64,000 bases of DNA, taken from contig NZ_LR134116.1 in assembly GCF_900635455.1 (NCBI RefSeq), positions 1,302,001 through 1,366,000 of the forward strand. The letters are read 5' to 3'. Position numbers and translations under genes: made by a program. Positions 21,921 through 32,734 of this stretch are shown piece after piece. The number at the start of each line of letters is the position of its first letter. Position 1 is the stretch's first letter. The DNA comes from Yersinia intermedia (lineage in GTDB: Bacteria > Pseudomonadota > Gammaproteobacteria > Enterobacterales > Enterobacteriaceae). Under the pieces are notes generated by a model that was not told the DNA's origin, made no database searches, and saw only the letters and a program-made list of their open reading frames with translations.

Positions 21921-22172
21921 ATGCCAAGTATAATTTTGACTGATACCAGTGCCAGCGTGAGCGAACTGAAAAAAAATCCAATGGCAACAGTGAACGCTGG
22001 GGCCGGTTTCCCCGTAGCTATCCTGAACCGCAATCAACCCGCATTCTATTGTGTACCCGCAGAACTGTATGAACAAATAATGGAAGCGCTTGATGATCAC
22101 GAATTAGCTGAGTTGGTTAACAGGCGGCGCCATCAACCCTTGCTTGATATCGATTTGGATAGCTATCTATGA
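21921..22172 (+). CDS. stbD: StbD-like antitoxin (type II toxin-antitoxin)
   Basis: 83 residues from ATG 21921 with GAGG upstream. The N-terminal segment TDTSASVSELKKNPMATVNA and the motif VAILNRNQPAFYCVP are characteristic of StbD/Phd-YefM-type antitoxins. The C-terminal acidic tail ([10 protein letters not shown]) would wrap around the toxin. An in-frame GTG at 21915 is a weaker start. It overlaps the toxin gene by 4 nt. Expected to bind the palindrome upstream and to neutralise the StbE/RelE toxin. Confidence 0.88.
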   Translation: MPSIILTDTSASVSELKKNPMATVNAGAGFPVAILNRNQPAFYCVPAELYEQIMEALDDHELAELVNRRRHQPLLDIDLDSYL

Positions 22173-22456
22173 CCTATGCCGTTAAGTTCAGAGAAGAAGC
22201 GCTAAAGGAATGGCACAAACTGGATAAGACGATACAACAGCAATTTGCCAAGAAATTAAAAAAGTGCAGCGATAATCCGCATATTGAAAGCGCTAAACTA
22301 CGTGGTATGAAAAACTGCTACAAAATTAAATTACGATCCTCTGGATTTCGATTAGTGTATGAAATTATCGATGATGTGTTGATCGTTGCTGTGGTTGCAG
22401 TAGGAAAAAGAGATCGTAGCGAGGTGTATAACCTTGCAAGTGACCGATTACGCTAA
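22169..22456 (+). CDS. stbE: StbE/RelE family mRNA interferase toxin
   Basis: 95 residues. [43 protein letters not shown] and [13 protein letters not shown] follow the RelE-superfamily fold. Basic residues (Lys, Arg, Arg) and the terminal Tyr in the last strand-helix are typical of ribosome-dependent mRNA cleavage toxins. It is translationally coupled to the antitoxin. The stop overlaps the ORF upstream extension of nudK but not the likely nudK start. Confidence 0.9.
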   Translation: MTYAVKFREEALKEWHKLDKTIQQQFAKKLKKCSDNPHIESAKLRGMKNCYKIKLRSSGFRLVYEIIDDVLIVAVVAVGKRDRSEVYNLASDRLR

Positions 22457-22485
22457 TGACTATTAACCAGATTAAAGAAGGGTTT

Positions 22486-23061
22486 ATGTCAGTCAAAATT
22501 GAAAATATTCAGAGTGAATTATTATCCAAGAACTGGTTCCAGCTACACAAATACACTTTTAATTTAATTACCGATAACGGAAAGTCAGTACAACAGGTTC
22601 GCGAAGTGTATGACCGGGGTAACGGCGCAACCATCTTGCTGTATAACCGCCAGAAGGGCACCGTGGTGCTGATTGAGCAATTTCGCATGCCAACCTATGT
22701 GAATGGCAATCCTGGAGGCATGTTGCTGGAAGCCTGTGCCGGTTTACTGGATAACGACTCACCGGAAGAGTGTATCCGCCGTGAAGCGATGGAAGAGACC
22801 GGCTACCAGGTTGATAAGGTGCAGAAGCTGTTTGAAGCTTATATGTCGCCGGGTGGCGTGACTGAAATCGTCTATTTCTTTGCGGCGGAATATCATCCAG
22901 ATCAGAAAATCACTGATGATGTCGGCGTGGAGGATGAGGTGATCGACGTGGTTGAATTGCCGTTCAGCGAAGCCATTACCATGATTGCTGATGGCCGCAT
23001 TAAAGATGGTAAGACGATCATGCTATTGCAATACGCCCAAATTCATAATTGGTTCAAATAA
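22486..23061 (+). CDS. nudK: GDP-mannose pyrophosphatase NudK
   Basis: 191 residues. Nudix hydrolase that splits GDP-mannose to GMP and mannose-1-phosphate. The Nudix box reads [20 protein letters not shown] then GY, fitting GX5EX7REUXEEXGU, and YMSPGGVTE is the family signature after it. The ATG at 22486 fits the E. coli start and has GAAGG upstream; the frame extends to 22456 but that part overlaps the toxin stop. Confidence 0.93.
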   Translation: MSVKIENIQSELLSKNWFQLHKYTFNLITDNGKSVQQVREVYDRGNGATILLYNRQKGTVVLIEQFRMPTYVNGNPGGMLLEACAGLLDNDSPEECIRREAMEETGYQVDKVQKLFEAYMSPGGVTEIVYFFAAEYHPDQKITDDVGVEDEVIDVVELPFSEAITMIADGRIKDGKTIMLLQYAQIHNWFK

Positions 23062-23396
23062 ATACCTTTCTTACCGATATTGCCGTGTTATTAGCGGCAT
23101 TTATTCCCCCTATTGTTGACCATCCTCTCTGATTGATAAGTAAATTCTTCAATTGAAGCAAAAATGTTATGCAGAGTATGGCCTGCTTCATAGATTGTGA
23201 TAAATCACTCACTATACTGGTTCTGTTATTGGTCATATATACCCTTCGACCTTGAAGTCGCTGTGGTGTTAGCGACGTTTATTCACCCGAATCACTTACC
23301 TGAGTAAGATTATCGGGATTCGTTTGCTTGCTGCCTGCCTGCGATTTCAAGTTCCTTGGGTATAACCTTGAATAATAAAAGCAAAGGGAACCTACA
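23062..23396. other. nudK-maeB intergenic region
   Basis: Holds a hairpin (TTGCCGTGTTATTAGCGGCA, about 23080-23099) after nudK, then AT-rich DNA, then an ERIC element (23236-23364) directly upstream of maeB. No gene was seen. Confidence 0.6.
23236..23364 (+). repeat. ERIC element with altered left arm
   Basis: ATATACCCTTCGACCTTGAA at left, the core CACCCGAATCACTTACC and TTATCGGGATTC, and a right arm ending TTCCTTGGGTATAA. The left arm carries GTCGCTGTGGTGTTAGCGAC, a self-complementary hairpin different in sequence from the standard ERIC arm. Confidence 0.8.
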
Positions 23397-25676
23397 ATGG
23401 ACGAACAGTTGAAACAGAGTGCGCTTGATTTTCACCAATATCCAACCCCAGGGAAAATTCAGGTGTCGCCAACCAAACCGCTAGCAACCCAACGGGATTT
23501 GGCGCTGGCCTACTCGCCTGGAGTGGCGGCACCGTGTTTGGAAATTGCCGCTGATCCTTTGGCTGCTTACAAATACACGGCTCGCGGTAATTTGGTCGCT
23601 GTGATTTCCAATGGTACTGCGGTGCTGGGGCTGGGTAATATCGGCGCATTGGCCGGTAAACCGGTCATGGAAGGCAAGGGCGTGCTGTTTAAGAAATTTT
23701 CAGGTATTGACGTGTTTGACATTGAAGTGGATGAACTCGATCCAGACAAACTGATTGATATTATCGCGTCTCTGGAACCGACATTCGGTGGCATTAATCT
23801 GGAAGATATCAAAGCGCCGGAATGTTTCTATATTGAGCAGAAATTGCGTGAACGCATGAAGATCCCGGTATTTCACGATGATCAGCATGGCACGGCGATT
23901 ATCTGTACCGCTGCGGTACTCAATGGTCTGCGGGTGGTGAAGAAAGATATCGGTGATGTGAAACTGGTGGTGTCCGGGGCAGGGGCGGCATCGATTGCCT
24001 GTTTAAACCTGCTGGTGGCGCTGGGATTAAAGCATCACAATATTACTGCATGCGATTCCAAAGGTGTGATTTATAAAGGCCGTGAAGCCAATATGGCGCA
24101 AACCAAAGCGGCGTATGCGATTGAAGATAATGGTCAGCGTACACTGGGTGATGCGATGCCAGGTGCGGACATCTTCCTCGGCTGTTCTGGTCCGGGCGTT
24201 TTAACTCAGGACATGGTGAAAACCATGGCACCTAACCCACTGATTTTGGCACTGGCGAACCCGGAACCCGAAATCCTGCCGCCGTTGGCGAAAGCGGTGC
24301 GCCCTGATGCGATTATTTGCACTGGCCGCTCGGATTATCCGAATCAGGTTAACAACGTACTGTGCTTCCCGTTCATCTTCCGTGGCGCGCTGGATGTCGG
24401 GGCCACCACTATTAATGAAGAGATGAAACTGGCTTGTGTCCATGCCATTGCGGATCTGGCGCTGGCTGAACAGAGCGATGTTGTGGCCTCCGCTTATGGT
24501 GAGCAAGATTTGTCCTTTGGCCCTGAGTACATAATTCCTAAACCATTTGACCCACGCCTGATTGTAAAAATTGCACCGGCAGTGGCTAAAGCGGCGATGG
24601 ACTCTGGTGTGGCAACCCGGCCAATCGCAGATTTCAGTGCTTACATCGAAAAGCTGTCTGAATTTGTCTACAAAACTAACCTGTTTATGAAACCTATCTT
24701 CTCGCAGGCGAAGAAAGAGATGAAACGGGTGGTATTGGCGGAAGGGGAAGAAGAGCGGGTGCTGCATGCCACTCAGGAGTTGATCTCGCAGGGGTTGGCT
24801 TATCCTATTCTGATTGGTCGCCCGAGTGTGATTGAGACCCGACTGAAGAAGTTGGGCCTACAAATTACAGCGGGTAAAGACTTTGAAGTGGTTAACAACG
24901 AATCCGATCCGCGTTTTAACGAATACTGGCAAGAGTATTATCAAATCATGAAACGCCGTGGCGTTTCGCAAGAGCAAGCCCGCCGCGCCGTGATTGGTAA
25001 TCCAACGTTGATTGGTTCGATCATGGTGCACCGTGGTGAAGCTGATGCGATGATTTGTGGCACTATCGGTACCTATCATGAACATTACGATGTGGTAGAG
25101 AAAGTGTTCGGTTTCCGTGAAGGTGCTCATGTGGCGGGTGCGATGAATGCACTGTTGCTACCCACCGGTAACACCTTTATTGCAGATACTTATGTCAACG
25201 ATGATCCGACACCTGAGCAGTTGGCTGAGATTACCTTAATGGCTGCTGAAACCGTGCGTCGCTTCGGGATTGAACCGAAAGTGGCACTGTTATCTCATTC
25301 AAGTTTTGGCACCTCAGACTGCCCAGCCGCACGTAAAATGCGCCGCACGTTGGAGTTGGTTAATCAGATGGCGCCAGAGCTGGAAATTGACGGTGAAATG
25401 CACGGTGATGCCGCGCTGGTGGAAAGTATTCGCCATAACCTGATGCCAGACAGCCCATTGAAAGGTGCTGCCAACGTGTTGATTATGCCGAATATGGAAG
25501 CGGCCCGTATCAGTTACAACCTGCTGCGGGTGACATCATCTGAAGGGGTAACGGTTGGGCCAGTGCTGATGGGCGTGGCGAAACCGGTGCATATTTTGAC
25601 GCCAATTGCTTCGGTGCGCCGGATCGTGAATATGGTGGCGTTAGCGGTGGTTGAAGCGCAGACCGAACCTTTATAA
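23397..25676 (+). CDS. maeB: NADP-dependent malic enzyme MaeB
   Basis: 759 residues, same as E. coli MaeB. Oxidative decarboxylation of malate to pyruvate with NADP. The N-terminal malic domain ([27 protein letters not shown]-binding [15 protein letters not shown]) covers about 1-430. The C-terminal phosphotransacetylase-like domain ([35 protein letters not shown]) covers 430-759 and is regulatory. The start is set by AAAGGGAACCTACA just upstream. Confidence 0.96.
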   Translation: MDEQLKQSALDFHQYPTPGKIQVSPTKPLATQRDLALAYSPGVAAPCLEIAADPLAAYKYTARGNLVAVISNGTAVLGLGNIGALAGKPVMEGKGVLFKKFSGIDVFDIEVDELDPDKLIDIIASLEPTFGGINLEDIKAPECFYIEQKLRERMKIPVFHDDQHGTAIICTAAVLNGLRVVKKDIGDVKLVVSGAGAASIACLNLLVALGLKHHNITACDSKGVIYKGREANMAQTKAAYAIEDNGQRTLGDAMPGADIFLGCSGPGVLTQDMVKTMAPNPLILALANPEPEILPPLAKAVRPDAIICTGRSDYPNQVNNVLCFPFIFRGALDVGATTINEEMKLACVHAIADLALAEQSDVVASAYGEQDLSFGPEYIIPKPFDPRLIVKIAPAVAKAAMDSGVATRPIADFSAYIEKLSEFVYKTNLFMKPIFSQAKKEMKRVVLAEGEEERVLHATQELISQGLAYPILIGRPSVIETRLKKLGLQITAGKDFEVVNNESDPRFNEYWQEYYQIMKRRGVSQEQARRAVIGNPTLIGSIMVHRGEADAMICGTIGTYHEHYDVVEKVFGFREGAHVAGAMNALLLPTGNTFIADTYVNDDPTPEQLAEITLMAAETVRRFGIEPKVALLSHSSFGTSDCPAARKMRRTLELVNQMAPELEIDGEMHGDAALVESIRHNLMPDSPLKGAANVLIMPNMEAARISYNLLRVTSSEGVTVGPVLMGVAKPVHILTPIASVRRIVNMVALAVVEAQTEPL

Positions 25677-25691
25677 ATACGCTTTTTCCTT

Positions 25692-25720
25692 AGCATTGCC
25701 GCGTTGTTAGCGGCAATGCT
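25692..25720 (+). repeat. Hairpin left arm of a truncated ERIC-like element
   Basis: AGCATTGCCGC and GCGGCAATGCT form a perfect 11-bp stem with a GTTGTTA loop. It is followed by CACCCGAATTACTTACC, the ERIC core, after which the element is cut by a terminator. Confidence 0.7.
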
Positions 25721-25739
25721 CACCCGAATTACTTACCTC

Positions 25740-25760
25740 AACCCGCTTCGGCGGGTTTTT
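25740..25760 (+). terminator. Terminator after maeB
   Basis: AACCCGC, TTCG loop, GCGGGTT, then TTT. It may also serve the convergent gene yaiI. Confidence 0.85.
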
Positions 25761-25762
25761 GC

Positions 25763-26217
25763 TTATAGGCTTCTGGCCGCTTGCTGTAACCACTTATCCA
25801 GTTCGTTGGCAAATTGCTGGCGGTCACGCTGATTTAAAGTGTTAGGCCCACCGGTTTGAATACCGCTGGCGCGCATGGTATCCATAAAGTCACGCATATT
25901 CAGCCGTTCACGGATGGTATCTGGCGTATAGCGCTCACCCCGTGGATTCAGGGCGATACCGCCTTTTTCAATCACCTCTGCCGCCAACGGGATATCTGCG
26001 GTTATCACCAGATCATTTTTCTCCACCCGCTGCACAATTTCGTTATCGGCAACATCAAAACCGGAGGCGACTTGCAGGGTACGGATAAATTTTGATGGCG
26101 GGGTTTTCAATGGCTGATTAGCCACCAGCGTGACCATCATGCCGGTACGATCTGCGGCACGGAATAACACCTCTTTAATCACATTCGGACAGGCGTCCGC
26201 ATCAACCCAAATTTGCA

Positions 26218-26218
<1 letters not shown>
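25763..26218 (-). CDS. yaiI: UPF0178 protein YaiI
   Basis: 151 residues from ATG 26218. The N-terminus [20 protein letters not shown] and the internal [19 protein letters not shown] carry the Asp residues of a NYN/PIN-like fold. The family (YaiI/YqxD) has no established function. Its ATG overlaps the hemF stop (TGATG), so the two genes are coupled; in E. coli yaiI is elsewhere. Upstream in-frame extension to 26245 lies in hemF. Confidence 0.88.
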
Positions 26219-27273
<1,055 letters not shown>

Positions 27274-27382
27274 TCAAATATCATTACTCACTATCACAGT
27301 GGGAAATATCACTTTAATATTGCGTGATATAATATTGCCACGATAATCAGAATATCCATATTACTCAAGGGTGCGAACATCC

Positions 27383-27808
27383 ATGGAAATCCGCGTATTT
27401 CAGCAAGACGATTTTGAAGAAGTGATTCTGCTGTGGGAGCATTGCGACTTGCTGCGGCCTTGGAATGATCCAGAAATGGATATTGAGCGTAAGTTGAATC
27501 ACTCGCCCGAACTGTTTTTAGTGGCGGAAGTGAGCGGTGCCATTGTGGGTTCAATCATGGGCGGTTACGACGGTCACCGTGGCTCGGCTTATTATCTGGG
27601 GGTCCATCCTGATTTCCGTGGTCGTGGCTTTGCCAATGCGCTGATCAGCCGTTTGGAAAAGAAACTCATCGCCCGTGGCTGCCCAAAGCTCAACATTATG
27701 GTGCGCGAAGACAATGATGCAGTGATCGGCATGTATGAAAAACTTGATTATGAAACCCAAGACAGCATCATGCTGGGCAAACGGCTGATTGTCGATCAGG
27801 AGTATTAA
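27383..27808 (+). CDS. ypeA: GNAT family acetyltransferase YpeA
   Basis: 141 residues from ATG 27383, as in E. coli YpeA. Acetyl-CoA-binding motif [20 protein letters not shown] and the C-terminal [14 protein letters not shown] are typical of GNAT N-acetyltransferases. The substrate is unknown. The last codons overlap a perfect 10-bp inverted repeat (27803-27812 with 27819-27828). Confidence 0.93.
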   Translation: MEIRVFQQDDFEEVILLWEHCDLLRPWNDPEMDIERKLNHSPELFLVAEVSGAIVGSIMGGYDGHRGSAYYLGVHPDFRGRGFANALISRLEKKLIARGCPKLNIMVREDNDAVIGMYEKLDYETQDSIMLGKRLIVDQEY

Positions 27809-27877
27809 GGTTGGTCTTAACCTTAATATGACAATAACCCTATCCCCAAAAGCTGATAAAGCAGCAGAGGATAGGGT
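27803..27877. terminator. Two hairpins between convergent ypeA and ygiW-like gene
   Basis: TATTAAGGTT/AACCTTAATA (27803-27828) and ACCCTATCC/GGATAGGGT (27837-27845 with 27869-27877) sit between the two convergent genes. Neither has a long T-run, so they may act as weak terminators or 3'-end stabilisers on either strand. Confidence 0.5.
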
Positions 27878-27886
27878 AAAGATTAA

Positions 27887-28300
27887 TTACTTAATCTTGG
27901 TAATACTTTTCACATCAACTTCTACCGAATTCCAGTCTTTATCAACTTTCCCTTCGATTTGTATTTTATCTTGTGGCGTGATGGTTTGGCCGTTCCAGCG
28001 TTTGTTATCAATATCAACGGTGATGGTACCGGTGCTGTCGCGGAAAGTATAAGTATCGTGACCTAAACGCTCAACGATATTCCCTTGCAGAGTGACACGA
28101 GTGTCATCACGCATCGTTTTGACTTTGTCTACCGTGGTATTGGTTACACTTGGGCCAGAGAACCCACCCTGAGTTGCTGGCTGTGTCTGTGTTGCTGCCG
28201 GGCCGTCGAAGCCCCCTTGCGCGGTATTGGTCGCACTTTGCGCCAATAACGGCGTGCCGCATAACATAATTAAGGTTGCCGCTAAGGTTAATTTCTTCAT
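27887..28300 (-). CDS. ygiW: YgiW/YdeI family periplasmic stress protein (BOF domain)
   Basis: 137 residues. A Sec signal (MKKLTLAATLIMLCGTPLLA) is followed by a repetitive low-complexity stretch (QGGFDGP, QGGFSGP) and a C-terminal bacterial OB-fold (VKTMRDDTRVTLQGNI through GKVDKDWNSVEVDVKSITKI). E. coli YgiW and Salmonella YdeI belong here and are linked to resistance to peroxide and cationic peptides. Which paralogue this is cannot be settled from sequence alone. Confidence 0.82.
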   Translation of the reverse strand: MKKLTLAATLIMLCGTPLLAQSATNTAQGGFDGPAATQTQPATQGGFSGPSVTNTTVDKVKTMRDDTRVTLQGNIVERLGHDTYTFRDSTGTITVDIDNKRWNGQTITPQDKIQIEGKVDKDWNSVEVDVKSITKIK

Positions 28301-28439
28301 TTTATTGCTCCTTCAATGAATGAATCATTACGTTTGAAAACAAAAACTGCACAAGCCTCTGTGGTACCCAATAGTAGACCAAATTTGCGTTAAGGCGTGC
28401 TGAAGTATTGCAATACCGTGGCCGCAAGTCTATTCGATT

Positions 28440-28566
28440 AGACCCGTCATACTTCAAGCTGCATGTGCGTTGGCTACACTAAATAACCCGAATCACTTAC
28501 GACAGTAAGCTCATCGGGACTCTCTCGCTTGCCGCTTTCCTGCAACTCGAATTATTTAGGGTATAG
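28440..28566 (+). repeat. ERIC element, standard 127-bp form
   Basis: ACCCGTCATACTTCAAGCTG at left; AACCCGAATCACTTAC, CTCATCGGGACTC in the centre; CTGCAACTCGAATTATTTAG then GGTATAG at right. Full-length without the internal insertion. Confidence 0.93.
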
Positions 28567-28607
28567 ACCTATTTACTGGTTATAACAATTAAAGCCGGTA
28601 GCGTTAG

Positions 28608-28635
28608 GGCACTTTTTTAACTGTGTGGACTCAAA
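28608..28635 (+). promoter_or_regulatory. Possible sigma-E promoter of yfeY
   Basis: GGCACTT, 16 bp, TCAAA resembles the sigma-E pattern GGAACTT-N16-TCTGA. It lies about 100 bp upstream of yfeY, whose E. coli orthologue is a sigma-E regulon member. Confidence 0.4.
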
Positions 28636-28735
28636 CCACTGGTTATCATTTTTAAACTGCGCATGTAGATGCCCTCTGTACCTTGTACAATGCAGAACAG
28701 CTTACCGGATGCGGTGGTTTTATAAGGAGCTTTAG

Positions 28736-29344
28736 ATGAATATTCGCCCACGGTTGTCTGGGGTGAGATTGTTATTACTGGGTGCCCCTTTGTTGTTAGC
28801 CGGGTGCTCAACCATGTCAGGTTTTTCCTGGTCTAGTCTGTCGCCACTCAATTGGTTTGGCAGCAGCAGTATGCAGGTGACTGATCAGGGTGTCGGCGGC
28901 GTTACCGCCACTACTGCGTTGACTGAGAGTGACATCAAAGAAGGGCTAAAAGGCGATTATCGGTTGCGTAGTGGTATGGCGACCAAAGACGGTAAATTGA
29001 TTTCCTTCTATCAGGCGATGAAAGAGGGCCAAATCAAGCTGGTTATCTCTGGGCAGCAGAAAGGCACGGTAGAACGCATTGATGTTATGGATAAGGCTAT
29101 TCCCAGCCAGTGGGGGGTGACGGTTGGCACACCATTTAGCGAGCTATATAAAAAAGCCTTTGGTGTTTGCCGTAAAGGCAGTGGTGATGATAGCGCACAA
29201 ATAGAGTGTGCGGCACCGGACAGCAAGCACGTCAGCTATTTGTTTGATGGCGACTGGCATGGTCCTGAAGGTTTAATGCCATCCGATGATACATTGCAAA
29301 GTTGGAAAGTGAGCAAGATTATCTGGCGAGCTAAAGGCGAGTAA
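28736..29344 (+). CDS. yfeY: RpoE-regulated lipoprotein YfeY
   Basis: 202 residues. Lipoprotein signal with lipobox LLAGC (LLLAGCSTMSG). Body matches E. coli YfeY at GDYRLRSGM, TPFSELYKKAFG, HVSYLFDG and the C-terminal GPEGLMPSDDTL, WKVSKIIWR. Outer-membrane lipoprotein of unknown function. The ATG is preceded by AAGGAG. It is followed by a repeat region and yfeX. Confidence 0.92.
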   Translation: MNIRPRLSGVRLLLLGAPLLLAGCSTMSGFSWSSLSPLNWFGSSSMQVTDQGVGGVTATTALTESDIKEGLKGDYRLRSGMATKDGKLISFYQAMKEGQIKLVISGQQKGTVERIDVMDKAIPSQWGVTVGTPFSELYKKAFGVCRKGSGDDSAQIECAAPDSKHVSYLFDGDWHGPEGLMPSDDTLQSWKVSKIIWRAKGE

Positions 29345-29677
29345 CCGCCTCTTCTTCCCTGGCGTTACAGCAGTGTTAGCGGCACGCATTACTCGGCCCA
29401 TTGCCTGGGCCTGCTAAGGTGAGGCCGCTGCAAGCCACGTTCAAATCGGCTTCTGGCAGTTTTATCCTTCGTTTGCTGTCTTGCTGTAACGCCAATAATG
29501 TAGGGCGGTATTGTTTATCATTGCTTTGGTTCTCTTTTGTGAATTAGCTAATAATATTCCCACCTGTGGTATCACTTCCTCTGCCTAAATTTATTTTGCG
29601 TTGTCGCAAGGTAATCCTAATCGGTTCCGCTATTATATTCGCCATAATCAACACCGATATTTTGTGAGGAACCAAAC
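29345..29677. other. yfeY-yfeX intergenic region
   Basis: Contains a 133-bp element with terminal inverted repeats (29361-29493) and the yfeX promoter region. No gene was seen. Confidence 0.7.
29360..29494 (+). repeat. MITE-like element with 13-bp terminal inverted repeats
   Basis: TGGCGTTACAGCA (29360-29372) and TGCTGTAACGCCA (29482-29494) are perfect inverted copies bounding a non-coding element of about 135 bp. A degenerate relative is at 3331-3452. The interior has an ERIC-like layout but different sequence. No target duplication is obvious. Confidence 0.75.
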
Positions 29678-30583
29678 ATGACTCAAGTTCAGAGTGGCAT
29701 TCTGCTGGAACATTGTCGTTTTGCCATCTTTATGGAAGCAAAAGTACAGGGCGAGCTAGATGCTATTCGTCAGGGATGCAAGCAATTCTGTCAATCATTG
29801 CAGGAATTACAGCAAGAATTTCCTAACGAGCATTTAGGCGCTGTCATTGCTTTTGGTTCTGATATTTGGCATGACCTATCCGGCGGTAAAGGGGCTAATG
29901 AGTTAAAACCCTTTGTGCCATTAGGCAAAGCGCCAATCGTCGCCCCCGCAACACAACGCGATTTGTTGATTCATATTCAGTCATTGCGTCAGGATATCAA
30001 CTTTACTTTAGCGCAGGCTGCGGTGGCCGCTTTTGGTGATGCGATTACCGTTGAAGAAGAGACACATGGCTTCCGCTGGGTAGAAGAACGTGATCTTACT
30101 GGTTTTATTGATGGCACCGAAAACCCGCAAGGGGATAGCCGCCCGGAAGTGGCGGTGATTGCGGACGGTGAGGAAGATGCCGGTGGCAGCTATGTGCTGG
30201 TACAGCGTTATGAGCACGACCTGAAAAAATGGCAGCGCATTCCTGAACACAAGCAAGAGCAAATTATCGGGCGTACCAAACATGGCAGCGAGGAGTTGCC
30301 GTCGGATCAGCGCCCGGAAACTTCCCATGTCAGCCGCGTCGATTTAAAAGAAAATGGCAAAGGGCTGAAAATTTTGCGCCAAAGCTTGCCTTACGGTACC
30401 GCCAGTGGCAAACACGGGTTGTACTTTATTGCTTATTGCGCGCGCTTACATAATATCGAACAGCAATTATTAAGTATGTTTGGCTCAATAGACGATAAGC
30501 ATGATCTGTTATTAGGTTTCAGTAAGCCGGTGACCGGCAGTTATTACTTCGCCCCGTCGCTGACTCAATTATTATCGCTGTAA
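29678..30583 (+). CDS. yfeX: Dyp-type heme peroxidase YfeX
   Basis: 301 residues, cytoplasmic. Family motif GFIDGTENP (distal GxxDG Asp) and proximal His region [14 protein letters not shown] are present; the C-terminal [21 protein letters not shown] is the heme-pocket closing segment. E. coli YfeX (299 residues) is a porphyrinogen oxidase and has been proposed to release iron from heme. The ATG lies after GAGGAACC. Confidence 0.95.
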   Translation: MTQVQSGILLEHCRFAIFMEAKVQGELDAIRQGCKQFCQSLQELQQEFPNEHLGAVIAFGSDIWHDLSGGKGANELKPFVPLGKAPIVAPATQRDLLIHIQSLRQDINFTLAQAAVAAFGDAITVEEETHGFRWVEERDLTGFIDGTENPQGDSRPEVAVIADGEEDAGGSYVLVQRYEHDLKKWQRIPEHKQEQIIGRTKHGSEELPSDQRPETSHVSRVDLKENGKGLKILRQSLPYGTASGKHGLYFIAYCARLHNIEQQLLSMFGSIDDKHDLLLGFSKPVTGSYYFAPSLTQLLSL

Positions 30584-30863
30584 GTACGTAAGGCTGGGCG
30601 TCAGGGGTTTGGCAACCGACAATATTTACCCATAAGTCTTTTCTATCACCCGGTGCAGGTTGGCCGGGTTTTCAATGGGCAAAAGGGAGTGGCTGGCGAC
30701 CAGCGCGGTTGCTGGCTTAGAGCATTTGATACTTGAACATCACTAAACGGTATATAAAAGCATTATAGGTATGCACCTAGTTATAAATACACTGAACATA
30801 TTACAGGCACTGCTCACATTTAATGACATGCCTGTCGGATGAACTCAGTGAATAAGGTGCAGC

Positions 30864-31901
30864 ATGAAACAGACTTCAGTGAAGAGCGCTACGCATAAAG
30901 GATGGCACCGTGTTGCCTTATTAAGCGCGTTAATTTTCGGCAGTGCAACTGCCTCTGCCACTGAGTTACTTAACAGCTCTTATGATGTTTCCCGCGAGTT
31001 ATTCACGGCACTCAATCCAGGCTTCCAGCAACAGTGGGAGCAGCAGAATCCCGGCGACAAGCTGACCATCAAACAATCTCATGCCGGGTCGTCTAAACAG
31101 GCTTTGGCTATCTTACAGGGCTTGAAAGCAGATGTAGTGACCTATAACCAGGTCACCGATGTGCAGATCCTACATGACCGCGGCAATCTGATCCCGGCAG
31201 ACTGGCAGGCGCGTTTACCTAATAACAGCTCACCGTTCTATTCCACCATGGCGTTCCTGGTACGTAAGGGCAATCCAAAGAATATCCACAACTGGGATGA
31301 TTTGGTGCGTGAAGACGTCAAACTGGTGTTCCCGAATCCAAAAACTTCTGGCAATGGCCGTTATACCTATCTGGCAGCCTGGGGCGCTACCCAACAAGCG
31401 AATGGCAAAGATGAGGCCAAAACCCGCGACTGGATGAAGCGTTTTCTGACCAATGTGGTGGTGTTTGATACCGGTGGCCGTGGTGCTACCACCACCTTCG
31501 TCGAACGCGGGTTGGGTGATGTGCTGATCAGTTTTGAATCGGAAGTTAACAATATCCGCAAAGAGTATGGCAGTGATAAATACGAAGTAATTGTCCCGCC
31601 GGTAGATATTCTGGCTGAATTCCCAGTGGCCTGGGTGGATAAGAATGTCGAGAAAAATGGCACTGAGAAAGCGGCTAAAGCTTATCTCAACTATCTCTAC
31701 AGCCCGCCAGCGCAGCAAGTGATCACCAGCTTCAATTATCGGGTTTACGACAAAGCGGCAATGGAAGCAGCTAAGTCCCAATTCCCACAAACCAAACTAT
31801 TCCGTGTTGAAGATCAATTCGGTAGCTGGCCGCAGGTGATGAGCACCCATTTTGTGACTGGCGGTGTGCTGGATAAATTGTTAGCGCAAGGGCATCAGTA
31901 A
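30864..31901 (+). CDS. cysP: Thiosulfate/sulfate-binding protein CysP
   Basis: 345 residues. Periplasmic binding protein of the sulfate/thiosulfate ABC importer. The signal peptide ([18 protein letters not shown]) is followed by the mature start [15 protein letters not shown] and the PROSITE-like sulfate-binding segments [12 protein letters not shown] and [17 protein letters not shown]. Opens the cysPTWAM operon; cysT begins immediately at its stop. CysB regulation is expected from E. coli but no site is confidently visible. Confidence 0.96.
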   Translation: MKQTSVKSATHKGWHRVALLSALIFGSATASATELLNSSYDVSRELFTALNPGFQQQWEQQNPGDKLTIKQSHAGSSKQALAILQGLKADVVTYNQVTDVQILHDRGNLIPADWQARLPNNSSPFYSTMAFLVRKGNPKNIHNWDDLVREDVKLVFPNPKTSGNGRYTYLAAWGATQQANGKDEAKTRDWMKRFLTNVVVFDTGGRGATTTFVERGLGDVLISFESEVNNIRKEYGSDKYEVIVPPVDILAEFPVAWVDKNVEKNGTEKAAKAYLNYLYSPPAQQVITSFNYRVYDKAAMEAAKSQFPQTKLFRVEDQFGSWPQVMSTHFVTGGVLDKLLAQGHQ

Positions 31902-32734
31902 TGTTGTCGGCATCCAGTAAACGGGTTCTGCCCGGATTTACCCTCAGTCTTGGGAGCAGCCTGCTTTACACCTGCCTGATCTTATTATTACCGCTCAGCG
32001 CGTTAGTCATGCAGGTTGCACAGATGAGTTGGGCCCAGTACTGGGAGGTGATTACTAACCCCCAAGTGGTCGCTGCTTATAAGGTGACCTTACTGGCCGC
32101 AGGCGTTGCCAGCATATTTAATGCGGTTTTTGGCATGTTGATGGCATGGATCTTGACCCGCTATCAGTTCCCTGGCCGCAGTTTGCTGGATGGTTTGATG
32201 GATTTACCGTTCGCCTTACCCACGGCAGTGGCGGGTTTGACACTGGCAACGCTGTTTTCTACTACGGGCTGGTACGGTGCCTGGTTAAACGAACTAGGGA
32301 TTAAAGTTTCCTTTACCTGGTTGGGGATTGCCGTAGCGATGGCATTCACCAGTTTGCCGTTTGTGGTGCGCACCGTACAACCGGTGTTGGAAGAATTGGG
32401 TCCCGAATATGAAGAAGCCGCAGAAACTCTCGGTGCCAGCCGTTGGCAGAGCTTCCGGCTGGTGGTGATGCCAGAACTGGCTCCGGCGTTACTGGCAGGC
32501 ACTGCTTTATCCTTTACCCGCAGTCTGGGGGAGTTTGGCGCAGTTATCTTTATCGCCGGTAACATTGCCTGGAAGACAGAAGTCACCTCGCTGATGATCT
32601 TCATCCGGCTACAAGAATTTGATTACCCGGCTGCCAGTGCCATTGCTTCCGTTATTCTGGCTGTTTCACTGGTATTGCTGTTTGGTATTAACACGTTACA
32701 AAGCCGCTTTGGTCGGCGGATAGGCGGGCACTGA
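31901..32734 (+). CDS. cysT: Sulfate/thiosulfate ABC permease CysT (CysU)
   Basis: 277 residues with about six membrane segments (GSSLLYTCLILLLPLSALVMQ; VTLLAAGVASIFNAVFGMLM; ALPTAVAGLTLATLFS; WLGIAVAMAFTSLPFVV; GTALSFTRSLGEFGAVIFIAG; ASVILAVSLVLLFGI). The EAA loop (EEAAETLGASRWQSFRLVVMP) contacts CysA. Its ATG overlaps the cysP stop by one base, and cysW begins at its stop. Confidence 0.96.
   Translation: MLSASSKRVLPGFTLSLGSSLLYTCLILLLPLSALVMQVAQMSWAQYWEVITNPQVVAAYKVTLLAAGVASIFNAVFGMLMAWILTRYQFPGRSLLDGLMDLPFALPTAVAGLTLATLFSTTGWYGAWLNELGIKVSFTWLGIAVAMAFTSLPFVVRTVQPVLEELGPEYEEAAETLGASRWQSFRLVVMPELAPALLAGTALSFTRSLGEFGAVIFIAGNIAWKTEVTSLMIFIRLQEFDYPAASAIASVILAVSLVLLFGINTLQSRFGRRIGGH

Larger units (their letters stand above)
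28301..28735. other. ygiW-yfeY intergenic region
   Basis: Contains an ERIC element (28440-28566) and the likely sigma-E-type promoter of yfeY (28608-28635). No other gene was found. Confidence 0.6.

Noticed and set aside
24201..24767. 188-residue open frame on the minus strand inside maeB
   Set aside because: It is antisense to the conserved MaeB core, has no family resemblance and no ribosome-binding site.
31230..31790. 186-residue minus-strand frame opposite cysP
   Set aside because: Antisense to CysP with low-complexity, Cys/His/Trp-rich sequence typical of shadows.
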